NCBI GenBank assembly: GCA_963778845.1
Contig: CAVZVW010000005.1
Span: 1-64,000 of the forward strand
Source: CAVZVW01 sp963778845
GTDB taxonomy: Bacteria; Actinomycetota; Actinomycetes; Actinomycetales; Kineosporiaceae
Reading direction: 5' to 3'
Length of the DNA stretch: 64,000 nucleotides
The notes under the pieces are model-generated. The model was not told where the DNA came from. It ran no database searches and worked only from the letters and a program-made list of their open reading frames with translations. Below are positions 28,032-36,961 of this stretch, one piece after another; positions within the stretch are counted from its first letter, which is position 1; each line of letters starts with the position of its first letter. Made by a program: the position numbers and the translations under genes.

Positions 28032-28562
28032 ATGGCGCGCGCCGACGGCAACGGATGGGTCGAGTGCCGGTGCGGGCAGCGTCACTGGGGCCTGCACGGT
28101 GCCGCTGGACTCCTGCTGGTTCGCCGGTGCCCGTCCCCAGACCCAGACCCAGACCAGGGGCCGGGTCGCGCGGTTCCGGGCGAGGCACGGGTGCTGCTCG
28201 CGCTGCGGGCCGGCTGGACGCACGAGGGCGGCACGTGGGGACTGCCCGGCGGTGCTCGCGACAGCCACGAGGACGACGCCGCGGCGGCACTTCGCGAGGC
28301 CGAGGAGGAGGTGGGGGTCCCGGCGCACGCGGTCCGCGTCCTGGGATGCCGGACCGGGGCCGACCACGGCAGCTGGCGCTACACGTACGTGATCGCCGTC
28401 GAGGTGGCGCCCTTCGACGCCGCACCGCGTACCCAGGAGAGCGACGAGACGCGGTGGCAGCCCCTCGGCGCCGTCAGCGACCTGACCCTGCACCACGGAC
28501 TGGCCCTGGCGTGGCCGGTCCTGCTGCCGGAGGTCGGTCGGATGGTCGCGCGACATGGGTGA
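28032..28562 (+). CDS. Nudix hydrolase
   Basis: 176 residues from ATG 28032. The Nudix box is clear: GG, then REAEEEVGV at the spacing GX5EX7REUXEEXGU. The preceding W-G-LPGG (TWGLPGG) is the usual entry. ETRWQPLGAVSDL closes the fold. An unusual Asp-Pro repeat (PDPDPDQGPG) from GACCCA repeats sits between the first two strands and looks like a loop expansion. Nudix enzymes cleave nucleoside diphosphates linked to other groups; the substrate is not evident. It is transcribed divergently from the usp gene and converges on metX. Confidence 0.85.
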   Translation: MARADGNGWVECRCGQRHWGLHGAAGLLLVRRCPSPDPDPDQGPGRAVPGEARVLLALRAGWTHEGGTWGLPGGARDSHEDDAAAALREAEEEVGVPAHAVRVLGCRTGADHGSWRYTYVIAVEVAPFDAAPRTQESDETRWQPLGAVSDLTLHHGLALAWPVLLPEVGRMVARHG

Positions 28563-28609
28563 CCGATCCGTTGCCGCGCGGGCATGCTCTCGACGGGGGC
28601 GGGGCGCCC

Positions 28610-29783
28610 TCAGCAACGACTGAGCGTGCGTTCCCCCAGCAGCTGCGTGACGACGGCGCCCACTGCGTCGCCCTCGACGAGGAAGCCGTCGTGGCCGTAC
28701 GGGGAGTGGATCACTCGTAGCGGCGGGCACCCGGGGATCGCCTCGGCGATCTCGCGGTTGAGCTCCACGGGGTAGAGCCGGTCGGAGTCGACCGCGACGA
28801 CGGCCGTCCGTGCCGTCACCCGACGCAGGGCGGCCGGGACGCCCCCGCGGCCGCGGCCCACGTCGTGGGAGTTCATCGCCTCGGTCAGCACGACGTAGGA
28901 GTTGGCGTCGAAGCGGTCGGACAGCTTGGACGCGTGGTGGTCGAGGTAGGACTCCACGGCGTAGCGCCCGCCACCACCCAGCGGCTGCTCGCCGGGCTGT
29001 GCCTGGCGCCCGAAGCGAAGGTTGATCTCACCGCCGGAGCGGTAGGTGGTGTGCGCGATGCTTCGGGCGACCCCCATGCCGACATGGGGCCCCTCCCCGT
29101 CCGAGGCGTCGTAGTAGTCGCCGCCGCGGAAGCCCGAGTCGCTGCGGATCGCCACCAGCTGCGGCGCGCACCAGGCGATCTGGTCGCCGGTGGCGTACGC
29201 ACCGGACGCGAGCACCAGGAGTCGCTCGACCCGTTCGGGGTGGGTGACGGCCCACTCCAGCGCCCGCATGCCGCCCATGGAGCCCCCGAGCACGAGGCCC
29301 CAACGGTCGATGCCGAGGTGGTCGGCCAGCCCTACCTCGGCTGCCACCTGGTCCCGGACGGTGATGAACGGGAACCTGCTCCCCCAGGCTCGACCGTCGG
29401 GGGCCGACGACGACGGGCCGGTCGTGCCTTGGCAGCCGCCGAGCACGTTCGGTGCGACGACGAACCAGCGGTCGGTGTCGAGTGGGCACCCCGGGCCGAT
29501 GAGCCCGTGCCACCAGCCCCGCAGTGGGGTGGCCGGGGCCGGGCTCGCCGACGACGTGGCTGTCGCCGGTGAGCGCGTGCAGCACGAGGACGGCGTTGTC
29601 GCGCGCGGGTGACAGACGGCCCCACGTCTCGTACGCGACGCGCACCGACGGCAGCCGTCCACCCACCTCCAGGCTCACCTCCCCCACGTCGGCGAACTGC
29701 CGACGCCCGGGGTGGTCGCCCTCCCGCCAGGCGCCCGACACGGGCGGCCCGGCGGCTCGCGCGGGCTGCGCGGCGCTGGTCAT
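28610..29783 (-). CDS. metX: Homoserine O-acetyltransferase, one frameshift
   Basis: The start ATG 29783 gives MTSAAQPARAAGPPV, then VRVAYETWGRLSPARDNAVL and LVLHALTGDSHVVGEPGPG. At about 29523 one extra G (CGGGG for CGGG) breaks the frame. The rest continues GWWHGLIGPGCPLDTDRWF, CQGTTGPSS, and LVLGGSMGGMRALEWAV, the nucleophile elbow GxSxGG. DSDRLYPVELN and SPYGHDGFLVE supply Asp and His of the triad. Without the extra base there are exactly 391 codons. It acetylates homoserine with acetyl-CoA for methionine synthesis. It follows metY by 73 bases, so both answer to the riboswitch upstream of metY. Confidence 0.88.
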
Positions 29784-29856
29784 CGCCCGTGCTCGCTCAC
29801 GCGTGTCTCCTCCTCCGCCTCGTCCGGACGCTCCATCGAGCCCGCCCCGGCGCACG

Positions 29857-31174
29857 TCAGGCCTCCTTGGCCGCCCGGAAGCCGGTCTCGAGGTCGGCGA
29901 GGATGTCGTCGATGTGCTCGATGCCGACCGCGAGCCGGACCAGACCCGGCGTCACGCCCGAGGCGAGCTGCTCCTCGGGGCTCAGCTGGCTGTGAGTCGT
30001 GGACGCGGGGTGGATGACGAGGCTGCGGACGTCGCCGATGTTGGCAACGTGGCTGTGCAGCTCCAGCGCGTCGACAAAGCGCTTGCCCGCCTCGATCCCG
30101 CCCTTGATCTCGAAGGCCAGCACGGCGCCCGGCCCCTTCGGGGCGTACTTGCGTGCGCTGTCGTGCCAGGGGCTGCTGGGCAGGCCGGCGTAGGCGACGC
30201 TGTCGACCTCGTCACGCTCCTGCAGCCACAGTGCCACGGCCTGGGCGTTGGCGACGTGGCGTTCGACGCGAAGGCTCAGCGTCTCCAGCCCCTGCGCGAG
30301 GAGGAACGCGTTGAACGGGGAGATGGCCGGCCCCAGGTCGCGAAGCAGCTGCACCCGGGCCTTGAGGATGAACGAGAGGTTCACCCCGAAGATCGCCCCC
30401 CACGCCGAGGTCGCGGCCGTACACCAGGCCGTGGTAGCTGGGGTCGGGCTGGTTGTAGTTCGGGTACCGGTCCGGGTACCGGGCGTAGTCGAACGTGCCC
30501 GCGTCGACGATGACGCCGCCGATCGACGTCCCGTGCCCGCCCAGGTACTTGGTGGTGGAGTGGACGACGATGTCGGCACCCCACTCGAACGGGCGCACCA
30601 GGTAGGGGGTCGCCACGGTGTTGTCCACGATCAGCGGGACGCCGACCTCGTGTGCGACGCCGGCCACCCCTTCGATGTCGAGGATGTCCTGCTTGGGGTT
30701 GGAGATCGTCTCGCCGAAGAAGGCCTTCGTGTTCGGCCGTACGGCCGCCCGCCAGGAGTCCAGGTCGTCGGGGTCCTCGACGAAGGACACCTCGATGCCC
30801 AGCTTCGGCAGTGTGTAGTGGAAGAGGTTGTACGTGCCGCCGTAGAGGCTCGGGCTGGACACGATGTGGTCGCCCACCTCGGCGACGTTGAGGATCGACA
30901 GCATCTCGGCCGCCTGGCCGCTCGCGACGAGAAGTGCGCCCACGCCACCCTCGAGGCTGGCGATCCGCTGCTCGACGGCGTCCTGCGTCGGGTTCATGAT
31001 CCGCGTGTAGATGTTGCCGAGCTCCTTGAGCGCGAACAGGTTCGCGGCGTGCTCGGTGTCGCGGAACACGTACGACGTCGTCTGGTAGATGGGCAGCGCG
31101 CGGGCGCCGGTGGCGGCGTCGGGGGTCTGGCCGGCGTGGATCTGCCGGGTCTCGAAGGACCAGCCGTCTGTCAC
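29857..31174 (-). CDS. metY: O-acetylhomoserine sulfhydrylase (aminocarboxypropyltransferase), one frameshift
   Basis: GTG 31174 follows AGGAG at good spacing. It reads WSFETRQIHAGQTPDAATGA, then PIYQTTSYVF, SLEGGVGALLVASGQAA and DNTVATPYLVRPFEWGAD. VVHSTTKYLGGHGTSIGG contains the pyridoxal-phosphate lysine (S-x-T-K). Near 30400 one extra G (six for five) shifts the frame. The remainder, AIFGVNLSFILKARVQLLRD, runs to FLETGFRAAKEA-type ending residues at 29857. Removing one base gives 439 codons. The enzyme makes homocysteine (or methionine) from O-acetylhomoserine and sulfide. It is the first gene of the metY-metX operon. Confidence 0.88.
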
Positions 31175-31442
31175 GGGAGTCTCCTGGTGTCTGGGTGCGG
31201 GGACGAAACTGGGGTCGATCGCTGCCGGTGGGCGGCGGGTCGGGGTCTGTGGGTGAGCGGCCGGTCAGGGTCCGCCGGTAGTGGCTGAGGACGCCGGCGC
31301 CGGGCCGGGCCTTCGGGATCCGGGGTCGCCTGGCCCTCGGGCCGCCCGGGGTGCGCGAACGCGAGCGGCGCGATGGGCGGGCTGGACGGCTGTCGATCTG
31401 GGCGCACGTAGGGACGTGCTCAGACGCGGACACCCCGGTGGT

Positions 31443-31466
31443 TCAACGACACATTCGCTCGTTCAC
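31443..31466 (-). CDS. Seven-codon leader ORF (M-N-E-R-M-C-R) upstream of metY
   Basis: GTG-AAC-GAG-CGA-ATG-TGT-CGT-TGA, preceded 8 bases upstream by a perfect GAGGAGG (31475-31481). That is stronger than the metY ribosome-binding site. The peptide contains Met and Cys, the end products of this pathway. It lies directly after the SAM-IV aptamer and 268 bases before metY. Translation of such a mini-ORF could sense Cys or Met charging, or its ribosome-binding site could be what the riboswitch hides. Whether it is translated is not known. Confidence 0.45.
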   Translation of the reverse strand: MNERMCR

Positions 31467-31499
31467 GGCATTGGCCTCCTCTGACCGGGGCCCTGCCTC

Positions 31500-31617
31500 G
31501 GGCCCGCGCTTGCCTCCGCCACCTCGGCGGTCAGCCTGGTCATCACCCGGGGCACCCCACCGCGGTGGAGGGTTGCCGTCCAGCAAGCCGGGGCTCCGCG
31601 CTGGCACTCATGACCTG
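31500..31617 (-). promoter_or_regulatory. SAM-IV riboswitch aptamer
   Basis: On the minus strand the RNA begins GGUCAUGAGUGCCAGCG and continues through GCCCCGGCUUGCUGG, CGGCAACCCUCC, CGCGGUGGGGUGCC and CCGGGUGAUGACC. This matches the SAM-IV consensus known from actinomycetes. P1 pairs GGUCAU (31615-31610) with AUGACC (31543-31538). A following hairpin CCGCC-GAGGU-GGCGG fits the extra 3' stem of SAM-IV. It lies upstream of metY-metX, as expected for SAM-controlled methionine genes. Sequence recognition by eye is strong; no covariance score was computed. Confidence 0.88.
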
Positions 31618-31659
31618 CGTCGATGGTAGGGCGCGTCGTCGTGGCGTGGACACCTCGTC

Positions 31660-32763
31660 TCATGATTCGGACGGCGTCCCCTCGGGCGGCCTGCGGCCGG
31701 ACCGCAGCGACCGACCTGCTCGCCCCGCGCGGGCGACCCGCCCCCCGCCCGTCCGCGGGGCCGGCCCTACCCAGGGTGGGGGCACGGCGTGCAGGAGGAG
31801 GTCGTCCACCAACCCCGCGAGCGTATGTCCGTCGCGGTCGCCCAGCGCCGCCTGCACGAGCAGGCGGGCCCTGGCGGCGTCGCCGCCCCACCAGGCCAGC
31901 CATGCAAGCACGGCGAGCACGTCGGCACGTTCGCCCTCGGGTGCCACGCGGGCCACGGCCGCCAGCAGCGCACGGGCCCGCTGCAGCAGCTCCCGGTCCG
32001 GTGTCGCAGTCAGGGCACGGTCGAGGTCCGGGACCTCGCCCCGCACGCAGGACAGCGCTTCGCGCCCCGCCCCCGGGACGGCGCGGAGCATGACGGCATC
32101 GCGGAGGTGCCCGTCACGCAGGGCATGGGTCAGCCCCGCCTCCACCCACTCCCGTGCGAGCTGCTCGGTCTGAGCGCCCGCGGCGTGCGCGTCGAGCGCC
32201 CCGCTCCAGCGTCGGAACCACCAGGCTGTGCCCCTGGACGGCCCACCGAGACAGGCAGGAGCCGGGTCCGGCCGGATGTCGGCAACCAGGTCGTGCTCGG
32301 CGTCGAGGACGACCCGTCCCTGCGACACGGCAACTGCGGCGACCTCGCTCGACCACACCTCGTCGAGGCAGTGCCCGGCAGGCGGGCAGCACGACTCGTT
32401 GGTGCACAGCAGCGACCGGTAGCTCGTCGAGCCGACGAGGAGGACGTCGAGGACCTCCAGCCCCGCCCGCCGAAGCCGCGAGCGCATGGTCCGGGCGCGC
32501 CGTTCCCACCCGGTCGCAGCGTCGTCGGATACCACGAGGACGACGACACCTCCGGCGTCGCTTCGCCGCAGAGGGGTGACCATCGCGTCCAGCGCTGCCC
32601 CGGTGAGCTCGACCGGCGGCAGCGACACCCTCGCGACCAGGCCCGACACCCATCCGGGCAGGTTCAGCCCCACGAGGACGAGGCTCTCGCGGGGCCGGTA
32701 CCCGAGCCGGAACCAGGCAAGGGCGATGACGTCTCGCGGACCACCGCGAACCACTGTCTGCAC
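31660..32763 (-). CDS. DUF4192 domain-containing protein
   Basis: From GTG 32763: VQTVVRGGPRDVIALAWFRLG, then RPRESLVLVGL, the conserved DUF4192 opening. CTNESCCPPAGHCLDE is the family's cysteine-rich C-x4-CCPP-G motif. The C-terminal part is helical (RALLAAVARVAPEGERADVL, then WLAWWGGDAARARLLVQAAL). The longer ORF, open to 32952, would overlap the metalloprotease gene and adds unconserved residues, so I prefer the GTG. The function of DUF4192 is unknown; it is widespread in actinobacteria. It is the last gene on this strand before the SAM-IV leader region. Confidence 0.8.
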   Translation of the reverse strand: MQTVVRGGPRDVIALAWFRLGYRPRESLVLVGLNLPGWVSGLVARVSLPPVELTGAALDAMVTPLRRSDAGGVVVLVVSDDAATGWERRARTMRSRLRRAGLEVLDVLLVGSTSYRSLLCTNESCCPPAGHCLDEVWSSEVAAVAVSQGRVVLDAEHDLVADIRPDPAPACLGGPSRGTAWWFRRWSGALDAHAAGAQTEQLAREWVEAGLTHALRDGHLRDAVMLRAVPGAGREALSCVRGEVPDLDRALTATPDRELLQRARALLAAVARVAPEGERADVLAVLAWLAWWGGDAARARLLVQAALGDRDGHTLAGLVDDLLLHAVPPPWVGPAPRTGGGRVARAGRAGRSLRSGRRPPEGTPSES

Positions 32764-32869
32764 ATGAGCGAGCCTGGCTGCCGGCGTCTGCTCGCGGGGC
32801 CACCTCGGGCGGCGCTGTGGACAGCGGTGCTGTCGCGCCCCCTGTGGAGGACTCGGCGTCCGGCAGGTG

Positions 32870-33721
32870 TCAGAAGTCCCGGTAGCACGGCCCGTCGGCG
32901 ATCGCGGCCATCCCACGAAGATCCCCCGGGGCCAAGGTGGTGGTGTGCACACCGGGCCGCGGGTTCATCAGCTGCGCCGTGTCGTCCACGTGGTCCAGCC
33001 CCACGAGGTGGCCGAGCTCGTGCTCGACGACCGCCTGGAGGCGCTCGGCCCCGCCGTCCCAGCGGGCCACCGTCGTCAGGTGGTCACGGTTGAGCAGGAC
33101 GACGCCGCTCACGTACCGGGTGGTGCCCGGCCGGGTGCCCGATACGGCGACGGGGCCGCCCAACCCGGCGTAGCCCGAGACGGCCGCGTACTCCTGGGGG
33201 TCGGTCCACACGATCAGCACCGGCGCCCAGCGCCAGCCGTAGCGCACTGTCTGGATGGACGGGCGGTCCTGCCGTGGCGGCTCCGTGGTCGGGCCGTCGT
33301 AGACGAACGTCAGGCCTGTGGCGCGGGAGATGTCGGCCAACGAAGCGCGCAACGCCTCGTTTCCGCCGGGAGGGGCGCCGTCCGGTCGGACGACGTAGTG
33401 GATCGGGCGGCACGGGTCCCACCGCACCGGCGTCCCCGACCCGTCGTCCTCGACGCGCAGGAGGGCGTAGCCGCCCTCCCCGCCGGGAGCAGGCGCGGGC
33501 TGCGAAAGCGGTCGGTCCGCGGCATCGGCCGGAAGCCCGGGCCGCATCGCCCCGCCCAAGGCCGGGCCACGGCCCAGAGCGTGGACGGCCAACCCCACCG
33601 AGCCCCCGCTCACCATCGCCATCAGCACGACCACGACGGCGGTCGCACCCCACGGGGCGCGGCGCGTCCGGGAAGGCGCGCCCGCACCGACCCGGGGCGC
33701 ACCAAGCACTGCCCGACCCAT
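32870..33721 (-). CDS. Matrixin-like zinc metalloprotease, membrane-anchored
   Basis: 283 residues. A membrane helix lies near residues 26-48 (ATAVVVVLMAMVSGGSVG). The catalytic domain carries VVEHELGHLVGLDHVDD, which is HExxHxxGxxH, and LMNP as the Met-turn. Together these are the metzincin (matrixin) signature. Before it, RPIHYVVRPDGAP and FVYDGPTTEP give the usual first strands. It is probably active outside the membrane. It lies 126 bases after the stop of the CHAT-domain gene on the same strand, so it may share that transcript. Confidence 0.82.
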   Translation of the reverse strand: MGRAVLGAPRVGAGAPSRTRRAPWGATAVVVVLMAMVSGGSVGLAVHALGRGPALGGAMRPGLPADAADRPLSQPAPAPGGEGGYALLRVEDDGSGTPVRWDPCRPIHYVVRPDGAPPGGNEALRASLADISRATGLTFVYDGPTTEPPRQDRPSIQTVRYGWRWAPVLIVWTDPQEYAAVSGYAGLGGPVAVSGTRPGTTRYVSGVVLLNRDHLTTVARWDGGAERLQAVVEHELGHLVGLDHVDDTAQLMNPRPGVHTTTLAPGDLRGMAAIADGPCYRDF

Positions 33722-33847
33722 GTCTGCGAGTTCGGCACCACGGCGGGCGACCTGGAGCGGTCGAGGTCTCCACGTAGCCGGTTGGCCATCGGTTGGAGTA
33801 ACGCGGGCCGGTGTTCGTGCACAGCCGGTGACGACCCGAGGTAGGGC

Positions 33848-36364
33848 TCACCACCCACGGCCGAAACAGACGAACGGCGCGTCCCAGCGGTCCGCCGTGA
33901 CGGTTGCGAGAGCCTGCGATGGCGTGAGACCCGCTCGAAGCCCGCGGTGGTAGTCCACGGTGACGTCGCACGCGACGTCGTCAGCCACCCTCGCGACGCT
34001 CGCCACGACGGATCGGATGCCGGCGCGCAGCAGAGCGGCCGTCAGGCCCAGCAGCTCGTCGCCCGCGCGCTGGGTGGCCAGGCCGAGGTCACATGCCGAG
34101 AGCACGACGTGCTCGGGAAGCGTCTTCACCCGCACGAGGTCGTAGCCGAAGAGCGGTCCATCGGCGAGGCGGACGGCGGAGAACAGGGGGTTGGCCGCCT
34201 CGTGCACCCCGTGAGCCGCGACATGGACGACTCCTCCGGCGGGCACGGCCTCGATGAGGGCGGGGCCGGTCGCCCGGCTGCCCGTGAGCACCGTTGCGTG
34301 TGGCCAAAGAGCCGCCGCATGCGCGACCTCCTCGGCCGCCCGTGCGAGCCCTGGACCCGCCGCGAACAACGCCGTGGAGCCTGGCCCGGTCATCGAACGC
34401 GGACGTCCGGCCCGCAGCCATGACGTCGCCGATCGCGCGACGGACATGGGGCGGCCGCGAACAGTGGGCAACATGGTCCACGGGACGCCGACGAACACCC
34501 CCGCGGGGACCAACACCAACGGCCCCGTGCCGAGCCGCCCAGCGACCGGCCCCAAGAGCTCCCGGTCGAGGGTCTGCAGGCCGGAGACCAGGCTGCGGGA
34601 TGCTGTGTCCCTCATCGGGACGGGAATGCCGCCCAGCGCAAGCACGTCCAGGTCCGCTCGCACTCGACGAACGGTCTCCAGGAGCGCATCCGCGTTCCCG
34701 GCACGGACGAACCGGGCGCGGCGGGTGCCGACGACGAGCATGAGGACCCGGCCGTCCACCACAAGGTGGGCGACAAGGGTCCCCGGGCCGCCCGGAGCTT
34801 CCGCAAGCTCTGCACGCAGCTGGCTCAGCCGTGCGGGTTCGCCCACGTCGCCGACCCCGCGGACGTGCCACGAGCGCTGCCGGACGCGGCGCTCCAGCTC
34901 ATGTCGACGTGCTCGCAGCACCGGCTCGTCGCGACCCTCGAGCTCCACCGCCCTCAGCTCGGTTCGCACGTAGCGCAGCTGCTCGAGCAGCTTCGCCGCC
35001 TCGGGGTCGTCGGGGGGGCGCACCGGGGGGAGGTGTGACGCCAACGCGCGGCTGCGTTCGACCCAGCTGAAGATGCGCTCGGGCCGGCCGCTGGCGACGG
35101 CGAGTGTGAGCCCACGGCTCACCAGCGGCAGCCCGTGTCGCATCACCGCCGTCTGCAGGTCGAGGCTGCCGAAGGAGCCCTGGTAGCCGTGCAGCTCGCG
35201 TAGGCCGGCCGTCAGCTCCGCGGCGGCGGCCCGGGGGCTGCCGTTGCTCATCGCCAGATCGGCCCGCACCTCCCGCGCGTACAACCGTGTGAGGATCCCG
35301 TCGCCCGCCTGCAGCCCACGCATGCGTCCCGCAGCCGCGACGGCGCCGTCAAGGTCGCCGGCGCCGAGCCGAGCGTCGACTGCCACCAGCAGCGCGGTCC
35401 GAGCGTCCTCGTAGAGCCTGGCCGCCCTCAGGTCGACGGCGAGGCGCGCTGCATCCGCGGCGACCGCCGCGAGCCCCCGGCCGAGCGCCCGCCGAGCTCG
35501 GACGACTGCCAGATCGGCGACCAGGCTCCACCCCTGGCTGCCACCGGCGGCCAGCTGCGACCTGGCCTGCCGGCCGAGGCGCAGGGCGTCGCGGGGTCGC
35601 CCCTCCGTCAGCGCGATGTGGGCCCGTGCCAGCTCGCTCTCGACGCGGTACTGCCGTGCCCCCGCACCCGCGAATGCCACCGACGCCTGCACGAGGTCGG
35701 CGTCAGCCTCGGCAAGCAGGCCGGCCGCGAAGAGGACACGCGCCCGGTCGAGGTGGTACACCCCGTCCGAGGCACTGCTCGTGCCTGAGTGCTCGCGGTA
35801 AGCGCGGTCCATGCCGGCCAAGGCCGTTGGCAGGTCCCCGGCGACGAACTCCAGGTACGCCAGGTTGTGCCGCGCCCTGGACTCGTACAGCGGCTGACCC
35901 GTCGTCCCGGCTACCTCCGAACAGCGCCCGAAGTCCTCCCGGGCGGCGCCGAGGTCTCCGGTCGTCATATGGAGGAGCCCTCGGTTGAGCAGGGCGACGA
36001 CCAGCCCCTCCGCGTCCGAGTCGAGCATCGGGACCGCGATCTGGAGATCAGCCAGTGCGGCGGGCAGGTCGCCAGAACGTAGACGGAGCAACCCGCGCTG
36101 GCTGAGTACGAGCCCTTGAACCGCCAGAGGACCGGTCTCGGCTAAGCCGTCGAGGATGGCCAGGCCCTCGTCGACGTGACCCCGTTCCGCTCGGATCGCG
36201 GCCAGAGTGAGCAGCACACGCTCGCGCGTGAGCCCGGTCGACGGCCCCCCGTTCTCCACGAGCCGCAGGATGTGTCGCAGCTCGCGCTCGGCCTCGGCGT
36301 GGCGGTAAGCCGTGGCCAACGCCAAGGCACGTTCGAACCGGTCCTCCGCCTGCCCCCTCGCCAC
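33848..36364 (-). CDS. TPR-CHAT protein (caspase-like peptidase domain)
   Basis: I start at GTG 36364 (VARGQAEDRFERAL), which has AAGGA 7 bases upstream; the frame is open to a TTG at 36406. The product is 838 residues. Residues about 5-420 are helical TPR-like repeats, such as AQRGLLRLRSGDLPAALAD-like units GLLRLRSGDLPAALAD and LLHMTTGDLGAAREDF. The last 250 residues are a CHAT domain: PLVLVPAGVFVGVPWTMLP, then VVHVAAHGVHE with catalytic His718, and LPEHVVLSACDLG with Cys758. Both catalytic residues are present, so an active cysteine protease is likely. TPR-CHAT proteins act as proteases in CRISPR-associated craspase and in gasdermin-like defence modules. Here it is coupled to a sigma factor. 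Confidence 0.88.
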   Translation of the reverse strand: MARGQAEDRFERALALATAYRHAEAERELRHILRLVENGGPSTGLTRERVLLTLAAIRAERGHVDEGLAILDGLAETGPLAVQGLVLSQRGLLRLRSGDLPAALADLQIAVPMLDSDAEGLVVALLNRGLLHMTTGDLGAAREDFGRCSEVAGTTGQPLYESRARHNLAYLEFVAGDLPTALAGMDRAYREHSGTSSASDGVYHLDRARVLFAAGLLAEADADLVQASVAFAGAGARQYRVESELARAHIALTEGRPRDALRLGRQARSQLAAGGSQGWSLVADLAVVRARRALGRGLAAVAADAARLAVDLRAARLYEDARTALLVAVDARLGAGDLDGAVAAAGRMRGLQAGDGILTRLYAREVRADLAMSNGSPRAAAAELTAGLRELHGYQGSFGSLDLQTAVMRHGLPLVSRGLTLAVASGRPERIFSWVERSRALASHLPPVRPPDDPEAAKLLEQLRYVRTELRAVELEGRDEPVLRARRHELERRVRQRSWHVRGVGDVGEPARLSQLRAELAEAPGGPGTLVAHLVVDGRVLMLVVGTRRARFVRAGNADALLETVRRVRADLDVLALGGIPVPMRDTASRSLVSGLQTLDRELLGPVAGRLGTGPLVLVPAGVFVGVPWTMLPTVRGRPMSVARSATSWLRAGRPRSMTGPGSTALFAAGPGLARAAEEVAHAAALWPHATVLTGSRATGPALIEAVPAGGVVHVAAHGVHEAANPLFSAVRLADGPLFGYDLVRVKTLPEHVVLSACDLGLATQRAGDELLGLTAALLRAGIRSVVASVARVADDVACDVTVDYHRGLRAGLTPSQALATVTADRWDAPFVCFGRGW

Positions 36365-36469
36365 AGGCCCATCCTTGCCGATGCCGCCCCCGTCGGCACC
36401 GTCCAAAGGTAGGTCGAGCAGCCTCGGCGGTGACCTCCTCGATCCTCAGGCCGAAGGTCGGCGCGATCC

Positions 36470-36961
36470 TCAGACCTGTATCGCGGGGGTCACGACCGTC
36501 CCGGGGAGCTCAAGCCCAGCCCCAGCCGTGGGATGGAAGACGAGCTGCGCCAAGCCGGGTCTGACGCTGTCGAAGGAGAACCTGCCGTCCTCGTCCGCCA
36601 TCGCACGCCGCTCACCGCCGTTGTTCCGTAGCCCGACGCTCAGGCCACTGCCGCTGGTGATCCAACCGTCGAGGCGCACTGCGCGCGCGATCTCACTGAT
36701 CGTGATCATGACGGACAAGGAGGGGCTGGTGAACGTGACCGTGCGAGCCTCCTCCTCGCCACGAGCCCCGACCGGCGAGAGCACCTCGGCCTCGAGCCGC
36801 AGCAGCTCTACCTCCAGGTTGTCCAGCGACAGCGCGAAGAGGACCCTCTCGGCAAGGTCGGCCGGCACCGGGTCGCGGTGCTCCCACATCCGGCACAGCG
36901 TGCCGAACAAGGCTGCGTCGGCCGGTTCCACCGGTTTGGTCGCAGCGCCGTCCCCGTTCAT
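36470..36961 (-). CDS. Small protein with a C-terminal carboxypeptidase-regulatory-like beta-sandwich
   Basis: 163 residues. The ATG overlaps the sigma-factor stop (ATGA), so the two are translationally coupled. The N-terminal half is helical: LFGTLCRMWEHRDPVPADLA, then ERVLFALSLDNLEVELLRLE. The C-terminal half, from about residue 90, reads LDGWITSGSGLSVGLRNNG, then MADEDGRFSFDSVRPGLAQL. This pattern, G-x-V-x-L-...-D-x-x-G-x-F-x-F-x-x-x-x-P-G, is that of carboxypeptidase-regulatory-like or transthyretin-like folds. No anti-sigma zinc motif is visible. Its position between the sigma and CHAT genes suggests an adaptor or the protease target. Confidence 0.65.
   Translation of the reverse strand: MNGDGAATKPVEPADAALFGTLCRMWEHRDPVPADLAERVLFALSLDNLEVELLRLEAEVLSPVGARGEEEARTVTFTSPSLSVMITISEIARAVRLDGWITSGSGLSVGLRNNGGERRAMADEDGRFSFDSVRPGLAQLVFHPTAGAGLELPGTVVTPAIQV

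Noticed and set aside
24753..28562. A plus-strand ORF of 1269 codons opposite sigA, the HhH-GPD gene and usp
   Set aside because: It is the antisense of well-recognised genes; only its last 177 codons are real (the Nudix hydrolase). Long open antisense frames are normal in high-GC DNA.
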